Shown here: positions 8,961-15,170 of the stretch, piece after piece
Numbering within the stretch: the first letter of the stretch is position 1
Layout: every line of letters starts with the position of its first letter
Assembly: GCF_018613415.1 (NCBI RefSeq)
Contig: NZ_JAGGQG010000026.1
Coordinates: forward strand, 1-64,000
Source: Bacillus sp. ISL-18
Lineage (GTDB): Bacteria; Bacillota; Bacilli; Bacillales; Cytobacillaceae
Direction of reading: 5' to 3'
Length of the DNA stretch: 64,000 nt
Made by a program: the position numbers and the translations under genes
Notes under the pieces: generated by a model
The model's input: only the letters and a program-made list of their open reading frames with translations
Databases searched by the model: none
What the model was told of the DNA's origin: nothing

Positions 8961-9736
8961 CCTCCGTCCCTTCTTCTCAGGGATCTAAGGGATTCTCTTA
9001 ATTCTTTACATGTTCTTTGTGGAGGCAGTAGTTTTGAGAATTGGTTTGGGGAATCATTAAATAATTGAGCGTGAATGGATTTAGGGGTAATATAATTTTC
9101 ATCAAGAACCTCATTAATAGGATAAAAAGCCCAAAAGTGGTTGATTCTCCAAAAGAATCTAGCATCTCCGATTCTATAAAATTGGTGATCTTCATCCCAA
9201 TAAGAACCAAATGCCCTCTTTATTTGAGGAAGGATGGACCTACGGTGCATAACCGAGCAATGGTCAATCATACAAGGAGCAAGCCATGAAATGCTCCGGG
9301 CTGGTCTAGTAATAGAATGAGTGACTTCTTTCATTTCATTTAAATACCTTGTTTGTGACGCTGAATATACGACCATGACTTTAGGATGCTGCTCTAAATA
9401 GCCCACCATTTTCTCAAGCCTTGTCCTGTTGTATACATTATCATCCGTAGCATAAGTAACATACTCGCCCTCAGCTAGTTCTAGTGCTTGGTTAATTAAT
9501 ACGGCATATCTTGTTTTTTCTACTCTTTCTTCCATCGTGTGAATATCACTCTTAAAAAACTTCACTCTCTTGTCACTTAAAAACGGTTCAATCACTTCTA
9601 ACGTTTCGGTATTTGAATTATCATCCATAATAAATAATTCAAAATCTTGATAGGTTTGGTCCAAAATAGCCTGAATAGATTTTGCAATATATTCATGTTT
9701 ATTAAAACTTGTTAAGATTACTGAAACCTTTGGCAA
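8957..9736 (-). CDS. spsA: Spore coat polysaccharide glycosyltransferase SpsA
   Basis: Family-2 inverting glycosyltransferase (259 residues), very close in pattern to SpsA of B. subtilis. It has VSVILTSFNKHEYI at the N-terminus, D39 in MDDNSN for uracil contact, and TDDN (D98, D99) as the metal/diphosphate DxD equivalent. CMIDHCSVMHR and YRIGDARFFWRINHF form the acceptor half. It probably uses a dTDP- or UDP-sugar supplied by the neighbouring genes. It is 5 bases downstream of the nucleotidyltransferase gene and overlaps the next gene by 4 bases. The last ~10 residues are Arg-rich. Confidence 0.85.
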   Translation of the reverse strand: MPKVSVILTSFNKHEYIAKSIQAILDQTYQDFELFIMDDNSNTETLEVIEPFLSDKRVKFFKSDIHTMEERVEKTRYAVLINQALELAEGEYVTYATDDNVYNRTRLEKMVGYLEQHPKVMVVYSASQTRYLNEMKEVTHSITRPARSISWLAPCMIDHCSVMHRRSILPQIKRAFGSYWDEDHQFYRIGDARFFWRINHFWAFYPINEVLDENYITPKSIHAQLFNDSPNQFSKLLPPQRTCKELRESLRSLRRRDGG

Positions 9737-9741
9737 AATAC

Positions 9742-10461
9742 TTAGCTCCTTTCATAGAAATGTTTATTTGCTTTAAACAATGATTCATGTGTCCCAGCAT
9801 CCAGCCACCAGCTTTTTAAAATATCAAACTTTAATTCTTTTCTTTTAATATAGAGATTATTTATATCAGTAATCTCCTTTTCTCCCCTGCTCGATGGTTT
9901 TATTAAGTCAATTAAATCAAATACTTCTTTGTTATAAAAGTAGATTCCTGTTACACAAAAATTGGACTTAGGAATTTTAGGCTTTTCAATGATAGAGATA
10001 ATAGAATGATTTACTTCATCTAATAAAGCTATTCCATATCTTTCTGGGTCCTTCACTTCTTTTAACAGCACTTTTGCACCTTGCGGCTGGGTTTGAAATT
10101 CATCAATGTATGGTCTTAAATCATCGTCAAACAGATTGTCCCCTAACAAAACGATACATTGGTCATCTACGAAATCCTTCGCGGAGGCTAGTGCATCAGC
10201 AATACCTCCTCCTTTTTCACTTTGAATCGTGTAGGATAACTTAACACCCAATTCCTCACCCTGGCCTAAAATTTCTTGGAACGAACGGAGATGTTGGTTA
10301 TTCGTAACAATAAGAATATCAGTAATCCCCGCCTCTTTTAACTTATTTATCGACCAGTAGATCATCGGGTTACCCCCTACAGGGAGCAAGTGCTTGTTTA
10401 GTAATTTGGTAAAAGGCTCTAACCGAGTACCTTTTCCTCCGGCTAATATAATACCTTTCAT
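9742..10461 (-). CDS. spsI: Glucose-1-phosphate thymidylyltransferase (SpsI/RmlA type)
   Basis: Makes dTDP-glucose from dTTP and glucose-1-phosphate. The 239-residue protein starts with the pyrophosphorylase motif GGKGTRLEPFTK and has LLGDNLFDDDL for metal binding and EKPKIPKSN for sugar phosphate binding. It is the short class (about 240 residues versus about 290 for classical RmlA), as in the sps locus of B. subtilis. A SigK-like promoter and a terminator lie in the 135 bases upstream, so it can start its own transcript with spsA and spsB. Confidence 0.85.
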   Translation of the reverse strand: MKGIILAGGKGTRLEPFTKLLNKHLLPVGGNPMIYWSINKLKEAGITDILIVTNNQHLRSFQEILGQGEELGVKLSYTIQSEKGGGIADALASAKDFVDDQCIVLLGDNLFDDDLRPYIDEFQTQPQGAKVLLKEVKDPERYGIALLDEVNHSIISIIEKPKIPKSNFCVTGIYFYNKEVFDLIDLIKPSSRGEKEITDINNLYIKRKELKFDILKSWWLDAGTHESLFKANKHFYERS

Positions 10462-10492
10462 CTTTTCATTCCCTTCTCTCTTAATCTCTCTT

Positions 10493-10520
10493 TAGGTTAT
10501 GAAAAATACAGAAAAATGGT
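10493..10520 (-). promoter_or_regulatory. Candidate SigK promoter for spsI-spsA-spsB
   Basis: Minus strand: ACC (10520-10518), a 16-base spacer and CATAACCTA (10501-10493). This matches the mother-cell SigK pattern AC-N16-CATANNNTA. It lies about 30-60 bases upstream of the spsI ATG, just downstream of the terminator that ends the rfbBD transcript. Late sporulation control is what is known for sps genes in B. subtilis. Confidence 0.55.
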
Positions 10521-10540
10521 ACAACTTTAAGGTTTATTAA

Positions 10541-10566
10541 TAAAAAATAGTCCCTTACGACTATTG
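10541..10566 (-). terminator. Terminator between rfbB and spsI
   Basis: On the minus strand AATAGTC, a 6-base loop and GACTATT are followed by a T-run. It separates the dTDP-sugar genes (12689-10597) from spsI-A-B. A second hairpin, ACCATT/AATGGT at about 10573-10590, precedes it. Confidence 0.65.
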
Positions 10567-10596
10567 AGAAGACACCATTTTATACAATGGTACTTT

Positions 10597-11577
10597 TCAT
10601 TCAAGAAGAGGCTTCCACCACCACTTGTTTTTCTTATACCAATCAATCGTTTGGGCAATTCCTGTATCAAAGGTATAGTTTGGTTTCCAGCCTAACGTCT
10701 CTAATTTAGCAGGGTCGATCGCATAGCGTTTATCATGACCCAAACGGTCTGATACAAATTCAATTAGATCCTCTGATTTCCCTAGAGACTGTATAATGGT
10801 TTTAACTACTTGCAAGTTCGTTCTCTCATTCCGTCCGCCCACATTATAAACTTCACCCTTCACACCATTATGCAAAACAAGGTCAATCGCTGCACAGTGA
10901 TCTAGGACATGTAACCAATCCCGGATATTTTTCCCGTCTCCATATACCGGTACCTTTTCGTCATTTAACACACGTGAAATAGTTAAGGGAATCAATTTCT
11001 CCGGAAAATGAAAAGGGCCATAGTTATTTGAACAACGTGTGATATTTATTGGAAGACCAAATGTTTCATAATAGGCCCGAACCAATAGGTCTGAAGATGC
11101 CTTACTTGCACTATATGGACTATTGGGCTGTAAGGGAGTTTCTTCCGTGAAGAAGGTGCTTGGATCAAAACTTAATTCACCGTATACTTCATCTGTTGAA
11201 ACATGAATGAATTTTTTGACCCCTATTTTTTTCGCTGCATCCAAGAGAACCTGTGTCCCTAAAACATTGGTACGAACAAATCGTTCAGGATCTGTGATCG
11301 AACGATCCACATGACTTTCTGCAGCAAAATGAATCACATAGTCAAATGTCTCTTTTTCAAATAGCGTCAGAACTGTCTGACGATCGGTAATATCAGCTTT
11401 AACAAAATGATAGTTTTCTTTATCGTTAATCTGACGATGCTTTGTTAAATCACCGGCATATGTCAGCAAATCTAAATTATAAATATCATATTGGGGATAT
11501 TTATTAACCATGTACTGAACAAAGTTTCCACCAATGAACCCTGCTCCACCGGTTACAAGCAATTTATTCGTTTGCAT
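10597..11577 (-). CDS. rfbB: dTDP-glucose 4,6-dehydratase
   Basis: Converts dTDP-glucose to dTDP-4-keto-6-deoxyglucose. The 326-residue extended SDR has GGAGFIGG for NAD binding, AAESHVDRS, STDEVYGE and the catalytic YSASK. Corresponds to spsJ in spore polysaccharide loci. It lies 9 bases from the reductase gene rfbD (upstream) and ends about 136 bases before spsI, with a terminator between. All catalytic motifs are intact. Confidence 0.9.
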   Translation of the reverse strand: MQTNKLLVTGGAGFIGGNFVQYMVNKYPQYDIYNLDLLTYAGDLTKHRQINDKENYHFVKADITDRQTVLTLFEKETFDYVIHFAAESHVDRSITDPERFVRTNVLGTQVLLDAAKKIGVKKFIHVSTDEVYGELSFDPSTFFTEETPLQPNSPYSASKASSDLLVRAYYETFGLPINITRCSNNYGPFHFPEKLIPLTISRVLNDEKVPVYGDGKNIRDWLHVLDHCAAIDLVLHNGVKGEVYNVGGRNERTNLQVVKTIIQSLGKSEDLIEFVSDRLGHDKRYAIDPAKLETLGWKPNYTFDTGIAQTIDWYKKNKWWWKPLLE

Positions 11578-11586
11578 TGTTTCACC

Positions 11587-12429
11587 TCAAGTTTGATTCT
11601 TTAAAAAATGTTTTAATGATTCCTGCCATGGTGGCAATGTTTTAAAACCATTATCTATGATCTTTTTCTTTGATAGACGGGAATTTTTTGGCCGTTTCGC
11701 CCTTGTTGGGTATTCTTCGGTTGAAATAGATTTCACTTTAACCTTTTTACCTGTTATATGAAAGATTTCTTTGGCGAATTCTGACCAGCTGCAAAAACCT
11801 TCATTGGTCGCATGGTAAATTCCATATTTGTCAGTTTGAATCATATCGATGATTAACCGTGCTGCATCAAAGGTATAGGTAGGTGATCCCACTTGGTCTC
11901 CTACGACCTTAATTTCATTCTGGTGTTCGGATAATCGCATCATTGTTTTAACAAAATTATTTCCATTGATTCCAAACACCCATGAAATGCGGACAATGAA
12001 CCACTCTGTCAGCTGAGCTTGGACCATTTTTTCTCCTTCATATTTTGTAAGTCCGTAATATCCAATTGGATGAGGAAGATCGGTTTCAACAAACGGCTTA
12101 TCTCCTAATCCATCAAAAATATAATCCGTACTGATATACATAAATTTGGCCTTGATTTCTTGCGCTGCCTGTACTAAATATTTGGTACCCTCAACGTTTA
12201 CCTTCCAGCAGTTTTCTTTATCATCCTCTGCCTTATCGACCGCTGTATAGGCTCCACAGTGAATAATAGCATCTGGTTTCAATGTTCTTACATATTTTTT
12301 AACGGCACATTCATCCGTGATATTTAAATCTTTCGAACCAACTCCAATCATGTCAAAGTCACGACTCAAGCCATTTTGAACAACATCATAACCAAGTTGT
12401 CCAGTATACCCTGTTACTAGTATTTTCAT
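11587..12429 (-). CDS. rfbD: dTDP-4-dehydrorhamnose reductase
   Basis: Last step of dTDP-L-rhamnose synthesis (NADPH reduction). The protein opens MKILVTGYTGQLGYD and has STDYIFDG, YYGLTKYEGE (YxxxK) and VRISWVFG, the standard RmlD pattern; about 280 residues. The start at 12429 is chosen because GGAGA lies eight bases upstream, while the in-frame ATG at 12444 is itself inside that SD region. Corresponds to spsK. Its substrate needs an active RmlC epimerase, yet the adjacent rfbC is truncated. Confidence 0.88.
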   Translation of the reverse strand: MKILVTGYTGQLGYDVVQNGLSRDFDMIGVGSKDLNITDECAVKKYVRTLKPDAIIHCGAYTAVDKAEDDKENCWKVNVEGTKYLVQAAQEIKAKFMYISTDYIFDGLGDKPFVETDLPHPIGYYGLTKYEGEKMVQAQLTEWFIVRISWVFGINGNNFVKTMMRLSEHQNEIKVVGDQVGSPTYTFDAARLIIDMIQTDKYGIYHATNEGFCSWSEFAKEIFHITGKKVKVKSISTEEYPTRAKRPKNSRLSKKKIIDNGFKTLPPWQESLKHFLKNQT

Positions 12430-12452
12430 TGTTTCATTCTCCATATATAAAA

Positions 12453-12689
12453 TTATTCTCCATTTCCGAAAGGAGTGGTGACTGTTGATCTTTTTTTGAT
12501 AAGATGTAAACCTCTTATGGTTCCTTTGGAAGATGAAAAGGAATGGTTATCCTGGACAAAGTGAATCACGATTCCTGCTTTCTTCAACCAATCCTCACTG
12601 TAAGTTTCCATAAACCAGCCACGATGGTCACCAAAGACCATCGGTTCGATGATTTTGACTCCCGGTAATGGAGTTTCTGTTATTTCCAA
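12453..12689 (-). pseudogene. rfbC: dTDP-4-dehydrorhamnose 3,5-epimerase, 3'-truncated
   Basis: The 78 codons match the N-terminal third of RmlC/SpsL: LPGVKIIEPMVFGDHRGWF, then FVQDNHSFSSSKGTIRGLH, where the last His is a catalytic-site residue. Family members have about 150-185 residues. Here the reading leaves the family immediately after RGLH (about residue 62) and ends 16 residues later. The beta-barrel remainder, with the catalytic Tyr and Asp/His pair, is absent from the following 24 bases before rfbD. A deletion is the simplest explanation. The start is TTG at 12689 after AGGGAGTGG. Confidence 0.8.
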
Positions 12690-12800
12690 ATTTCACCACT
12701 CCCTTTTACCTTATGCTCTGTGTTCGCATTTTGACCAACCTATTTTTGAACCAATTTTTGTTGAATTTTTTCCGTAGGTGGAGGAATTACAACTATTTAA

Positions 12801-12919
12801 GAAAAGCGAAAGAAGCACCGTGACTGGGACGACAGGCATATGACTAGCCGGTGAGAAGGCTGCTCTCGGGTTAACCTTTGACCCCCTAGCCACTATGTGC
12901 TGGAGATGGACAATTTTGA
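12801..12919. repeat. Dispersed Bacillaceae repeat, copy A
   Basis: Begins GAAAAGCG, contains AGCCGGTGAGAAGGCTG and GGTTAACCTTTGAC, and ends CTGGAGATGGACAATTTT. The copy at 51862-51990 has the same order of blocks (GAAAAGCGC, AAGCCGGCTGAAAGG, TTTAACCTTTTGG, CTGGAGCTGGACAATT). Further partial copies lie at 60189-60255 and 35961-35997. No protein-coding potential is seen. It fills part of the 583-base gap between rfbC and the next small gene. Confidence 0.65.
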
Positions 12920-13047
12920 GTTTGAAAATTTTATTAAAAATTCGAGGTGACAAATGTCATTTTGTTATGGGGGTATAGGTCTAAAGACTTGGAAAAATTT
13001 TGGAATGAAAGGGTTTTTCCAACAGGTTATTAACATAATTAGAGTTG

Positions 13048-13243
13048 CTATCCACAGCTTGGTCTAAGATATTAACAGTTTCCCATAGTTTATTCACACT
13101 TTATGTGGATATCTTCTGAATATTTAGAGGTCTTTCACTTGTTTTTTCAGATATTCACAATTCGGTGTGAAGTATCCACAAAATACACAGTTTTATCCAC
13201 AAATCCCGGTTATCTATCCACATTCCACTCCGTTTTGTCCACA
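13048..13243. promoter_or_regulatory. Cluster of eight DnaA-box-like sites
   Basis: Against TTATCCACA the sites are: CTATCCACA 13048, TTATTCACA 13090, ATATCCACA (minus) 13104-13112, ATATTCACA 13151, GTATCCACA 13172, TTATCCACA 13193 (perfect), CTATCCACA 13214 and TTGTCCACA 13235. Seven of the eight match at 8 or 9 of 9 positions, and seven share one orientation. No dnaA or dnaN gene is nearby, so this resembles the DnaA-box clusters that titrate DnaA rather than oriC. Confidence 0.75.
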
Positions 13244-13270
13244 AAAAAACCTAGACTTAGATCTAGGCCT
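13243..13270 (-). terminator. Terminator after small gene 13273-13419
   Basis: Minus strand CCTAGATCTAAGTCTAGG forms a short hairpin followed by seven T. It starts right after the stop codon of the 48-residue gene and abuts the last DnaA-like box. Confidence 0.7.
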
Positions 13271-13272
13271 TT

Positions 13273-13419
13273 TCACTCACTTTGTTGTTGTTCATCTTGG
13301 CTTGTTGACTCGTTAGTTTGTTTAACAATTTCCTTTAGTTCACCGGTATCCCCTTTGGCATTAATAATTTCAAAAATCTGGTTCAGCCCTTCACTTGTTT
13401 CATCATTATTCTTTTTCAT
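13273..13419 (-). CDS. Small acidic protein of unknown function (48 aa)
   Basis: Reads MKKNNDETSEGLNQIFEIIN, then a Lys/Glu-rich middle and a Ser/Gln/Glu-rich tail. It is hydrophilic, with no membrane segment or cysteine, and probably partly disordered. ATG at 13419 is preceded by AAAGGAG at the right distance. A longer version from GTG at 13479 is possible but has a weaker signal. The clear SD and the terminator after the stop make expression likely. I do not recognise a family. Confidence 0.55.
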   Translation of the reverse strand: MKKNNDETSEGLNQIFEIINAKGDTGELKEIVKQTNESTSQDEQQQSE

Positions 13420-13556
13420 GTAGCTCTCCTTTGTGGTTAATTTCCCGTTTGGAAGGATGTCGAAAACATTCTTGTCCACCTTGACAATTTTCTTCTATTT
13501 TCACTATTAGTATTTGCTATTCTTGAAAGAAATAATAGAGAGGGGGACAGAAAATA

Positions 13557-13727
13557 ATGTATTTTGAATTATTGTTAGACGCCATACTAGGAGAACGACA
13601 ACTATTCCATATTATCGAATGCCCTGTCTGTGGTCTGGAGGAGATTTATTACGAACATAGTGTGACTAAAAGATTGATTGGCCGCGCCTGCCGCAGCTGC
13701 AATTTTATTCAAAGATTCGAAAAATAA
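13557..13727 (+). CDS. Small zinc-ribbon-like protein (56 aa)
   Basis: Translation from ATG 13557 begins MYFELLLDAILGERQLFHII, then has CPVC and, 26 residues after it, CRSC. Two CxxC knuckles in a 56-residue protein suggest one structural zinc site of the ribbon type, so a nucleic-acid or protein-binding role is possible but not shown. A GGGGG-rich ribosome site (about 13541-13546) precedes the start, and a strong bidirectional terminator begins 7 bases after the stop. It is therefore a compact monocistronic unit. No family name is assigned. Confidence 0.65.
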   Translation: MYFELLLDAILGERQLFHIIECPVCGLEEIYYEHSVTKRLIGRACRSCNFIQRFEK

Positions 13728-13733
13728 AAAAAC

Positions 13734-13764
13734 GCCTAGGAGTTGATCCTAGGCTTCTTTTTAC
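13734..13764. terminator. Bidirectional terminator between two small genes
   Basis: GCCTAGGA (13734-13741), a 5-base loop, then TCCTAGGC (13747-13754). The plus strand continues TTCTTTTT; the minus strand continues GTTTTTTTATTTTT. It serves both the zinc-ribbon gene (+) and the riboswitch-controlled gene (-). Confidence 0.85.
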
Positions 13765-13779
13765 CATAATAATGATTGT

Positions 13780-13944
13780 TTACATTCTTAGACCAAGTTC
13801 GACTGCTTTACTGTTGTGGTATAAGGCTTTGACTTTTAGTTTCATTCTTAGCTCTTCGTTCAAGCAATCCTGCTGCAACAATTGGTTATGCCGATGCTGG
13901 AACAAATGATAATAGTATTGAACCTTAGTTAGTAGTTTTAACAC
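13780..13944 (-). CDS. 54-residue protein under a c-di-GMP-I riboswitch
   Basis: The protein starts MLKLLTKVQYYYHLFQHRHN and ends HNSKAVELGLRM. It is basic, rich in Leu, Gln and His, and most likely two amphipathic helices, without a signal peptide or membrane span. The start is GTG at 13944 behind a very strong GAGGAGG; the ATG two bases upstream closes after two codons. The leader carries a c-di-GMP-I aptamer and a terminator follows the stop, so it is a dedicated single-gene c-di-GMP output. I do not recognise a family, and no function is assigned. Confidence 0.7.
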   Translation of the reverse strand: MLKLLTKVQYYYHLFQHRHNQLLQQDCLNEELRMKLKVKALYHNSKAVELGLRM

Positions 13945-13990
13945 ATGAAAACCTCCTCAATTGTCATTTACATAAATCGCAGGAGTTTGT

Positions 13991-14073
13991 CGTGTTCGGT
14001 AACTGGCGAGCATCGTTTAGAAAAACCTAAGCCCCTGTAGTTTTGCGTCACCATTTTTCAATGGTTTTGCCGT
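13991..14073 (-). ncRNA. Cyclic-di-GMP-I (GEMM-I) riboswitch aptamer
   Basis: On the minus strand the conserved GEMM-I elements occur in order: ACGGCAAAACC, a short P2 hairpin CCATTGAAAAATGG, GTGACGCAAA, CAGGGGCTTAGG, then ATGCTCGCCAGTTACCGA. The arms ACATAAATCG (14087-14078) and CGATTTATGT (13980-13971) could close an extended P1. Downstream, CTCCT (13986-13982) can pair with the AGGAG of the ribosome site, so control may be at translation initiation. The ligand and class are from the motif; the switching mechanism is inference. Confidence 0.85.
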
Positions 14074-14270
14074 TTCGGACGATTTATGTGCTTATAAAAA
14101 ACTATAAGGAACGTTTTCAGAAAATAAAAGAGGCTTTAGACCCATCGACCCGTTCTATATTGTATGAGAAAAATCCTGACCTTATTACACTAGTGATTTT
14201 AACGTTTTAAAGTCTTTCAATATGTCCATGATAGTAAGGAAGTGACTTTTTATAAAAGAGGACGGTTATT

Positions 14271-15020
14271 ATGACAAAATTACCTTTATTAATGACCATT
14301 ATGATTGTAATTGCCTCTATGCTGGCTGCCTGTTCAATGAAACAGAATTTTGTTGAAAATCAGTCAACTGCTCCCAGTAAAAATGTGGTCGACACTACGA
14401 GCTCAAAAAATGAAAAGAAGAGTGTTTCGGTTGTTGCCAATCCGTCTGCAATACCTGTCTTGGTTAATAAAGTGAATAAACTGCCTGCTAGTTATCAACC
14501 GAGTGATTTGGTTGACCCTGACATTCCGTTTATTTTTAAAGCAAAAGTAGAGAAACGGAAGATGCGCAGCCGTGCTGCTCGAGCGATTGAAAAATTGTTT
14601 ATCGGAGCCAAACATGATGGCGTCAGCCTTCTTGGCGTTTCCGCTTATCGCTCCCACGCCGCTCAAGTGGCCGTGTTTAATCACTATGTAAGTATCGATG
14701 GCGTTAAAGCGGCAAAGACATATAGTGCGGTGCCAGGCACCAGTGAACACGAGACCGGTCTTGCTATTGATGTTACGGGCGGTGATGGAAAGTGCTCGGC
14801 CGAAGATTGTTTTGCCGGGACCTCTGCAGCAAAGTGGCTGGAGAAGCATGCTGATGAGTATGGCTTTATTATCCGTTACCCAAAAGGAAAGGAAGACATT
14901 ACCGGCTACCAATACGAACCATGGCACCTGCGCTATGTTGGCAAAGCAGTTGCACAAAAAATCATGAGTAAGAAAATCACTCTCGAAGAATACCTCGAAA
15001 CCATCCAAGTAAATAAATAG
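14271..15020 (+). CDS. D-alanyl-D-alanine carboxypeptidase, lipoprotein (VanY/M15)
   Basis: Trims peptidoglycan stem peptides at the outer membrane face. The 249-residue protein has a lipoprotein signal ending LAAC (C21), a Ser/Lys-rich linker to about residue 90, and an M15B domain. It has SAYRSHAAQ, the zinc motif SEHETGLAID (H160, D167) and EPWHLRYVG (H219). An LD/DD-carboxypeptidase (LdcB-like) specificity is equally possible. It is monocistronic, divergent from the riboswitch gene, and followed by a pair of REP palindromes. Confidence 0.85.
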   Translation: MTKLPLLMTIMIVIASMLAACSMKQNFVENQSTAPSKNVVDTTSSKNEKKSVSVVANPSAIPVLVNKVNKLPASYQPSDLVDPDIPFIFKAKVEKRKMRSRAARAIEKLFIGAKHDGVSLLGVSAYRSHAAQVAVFNHYVSIDGVKAAKTYSAVPGTSEHETGLAIDVTGGDGKCSAEDCFAGTSAAKWLEKHADEYGFIIRYPKGKEDITGYQYEPWHLRYVGKAVAQKIMSKKITLEEYLETIQVNK

Positions 15021-15037
15021 AACTCGCAGTGCCATTG

Positions 15038-15091
15038 CGGTGCCTGTCACCATTAGTAACACCTAGATAGGAGTAATGGTGACAGGCACCG
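15038..15091. repeat. REP-like palindrome pair (inverted)
   Basis: GGTGCCTGTCACC (15039-15051) and GGTGACAGGCACC (15078-15090) face each other. With flanks they form an 18-base perfect stem around an 18-base loop. Part of a family of ten such sites in this window. Confidence 0.85.
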
Positions 15092-15102
15092 TATAAACGG
15101 CA

Positions 15103-15166
15103 CTATAAAAAAAAAAACGGGGGGCCCCGCTGCGTGTATGACTATTGCAGTGAGGACCCCTGTTTT
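15103..15166 (-). terminator. Terminator after telA
   Basis: Minus strand GGGGTCCTCACTGC pairs, with G-U pairs and a bulge, with GCAGCGGGGCCCC, followed by eleven T. It lies four bases past the telA stop. Confidence 0.75.
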
Positions 15167-15170
15167 TTTA

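Noticed and set aside
12707..12735. SigK promoter before rfbC
   Set aside because: CATAAGGTA is a good -10, but no AC is found 16-17 bases upstream and it lies almost on the ribosome site.
12711..12953. 80-codon minus-strand open frame
   Set aside because: It lies over repeat copy A and spacer, has no ribosome site and looks like no protein.
13048..13243. Chromosomal origin oriC
   Set aside because: DnaA boxes are dense, but there is no dnaA/dnaN pair, no clear AT-rich unwinding element and no gyrase or recF genes nearby; a titration-type cluster is more likely.
14403..15062. 219-codon frame antisense to the VanY-type gene
   Set aside because: The plus-strand M15 peptidase has all motifs; the antisense frame is a codon-bias shadow without homology or SD.
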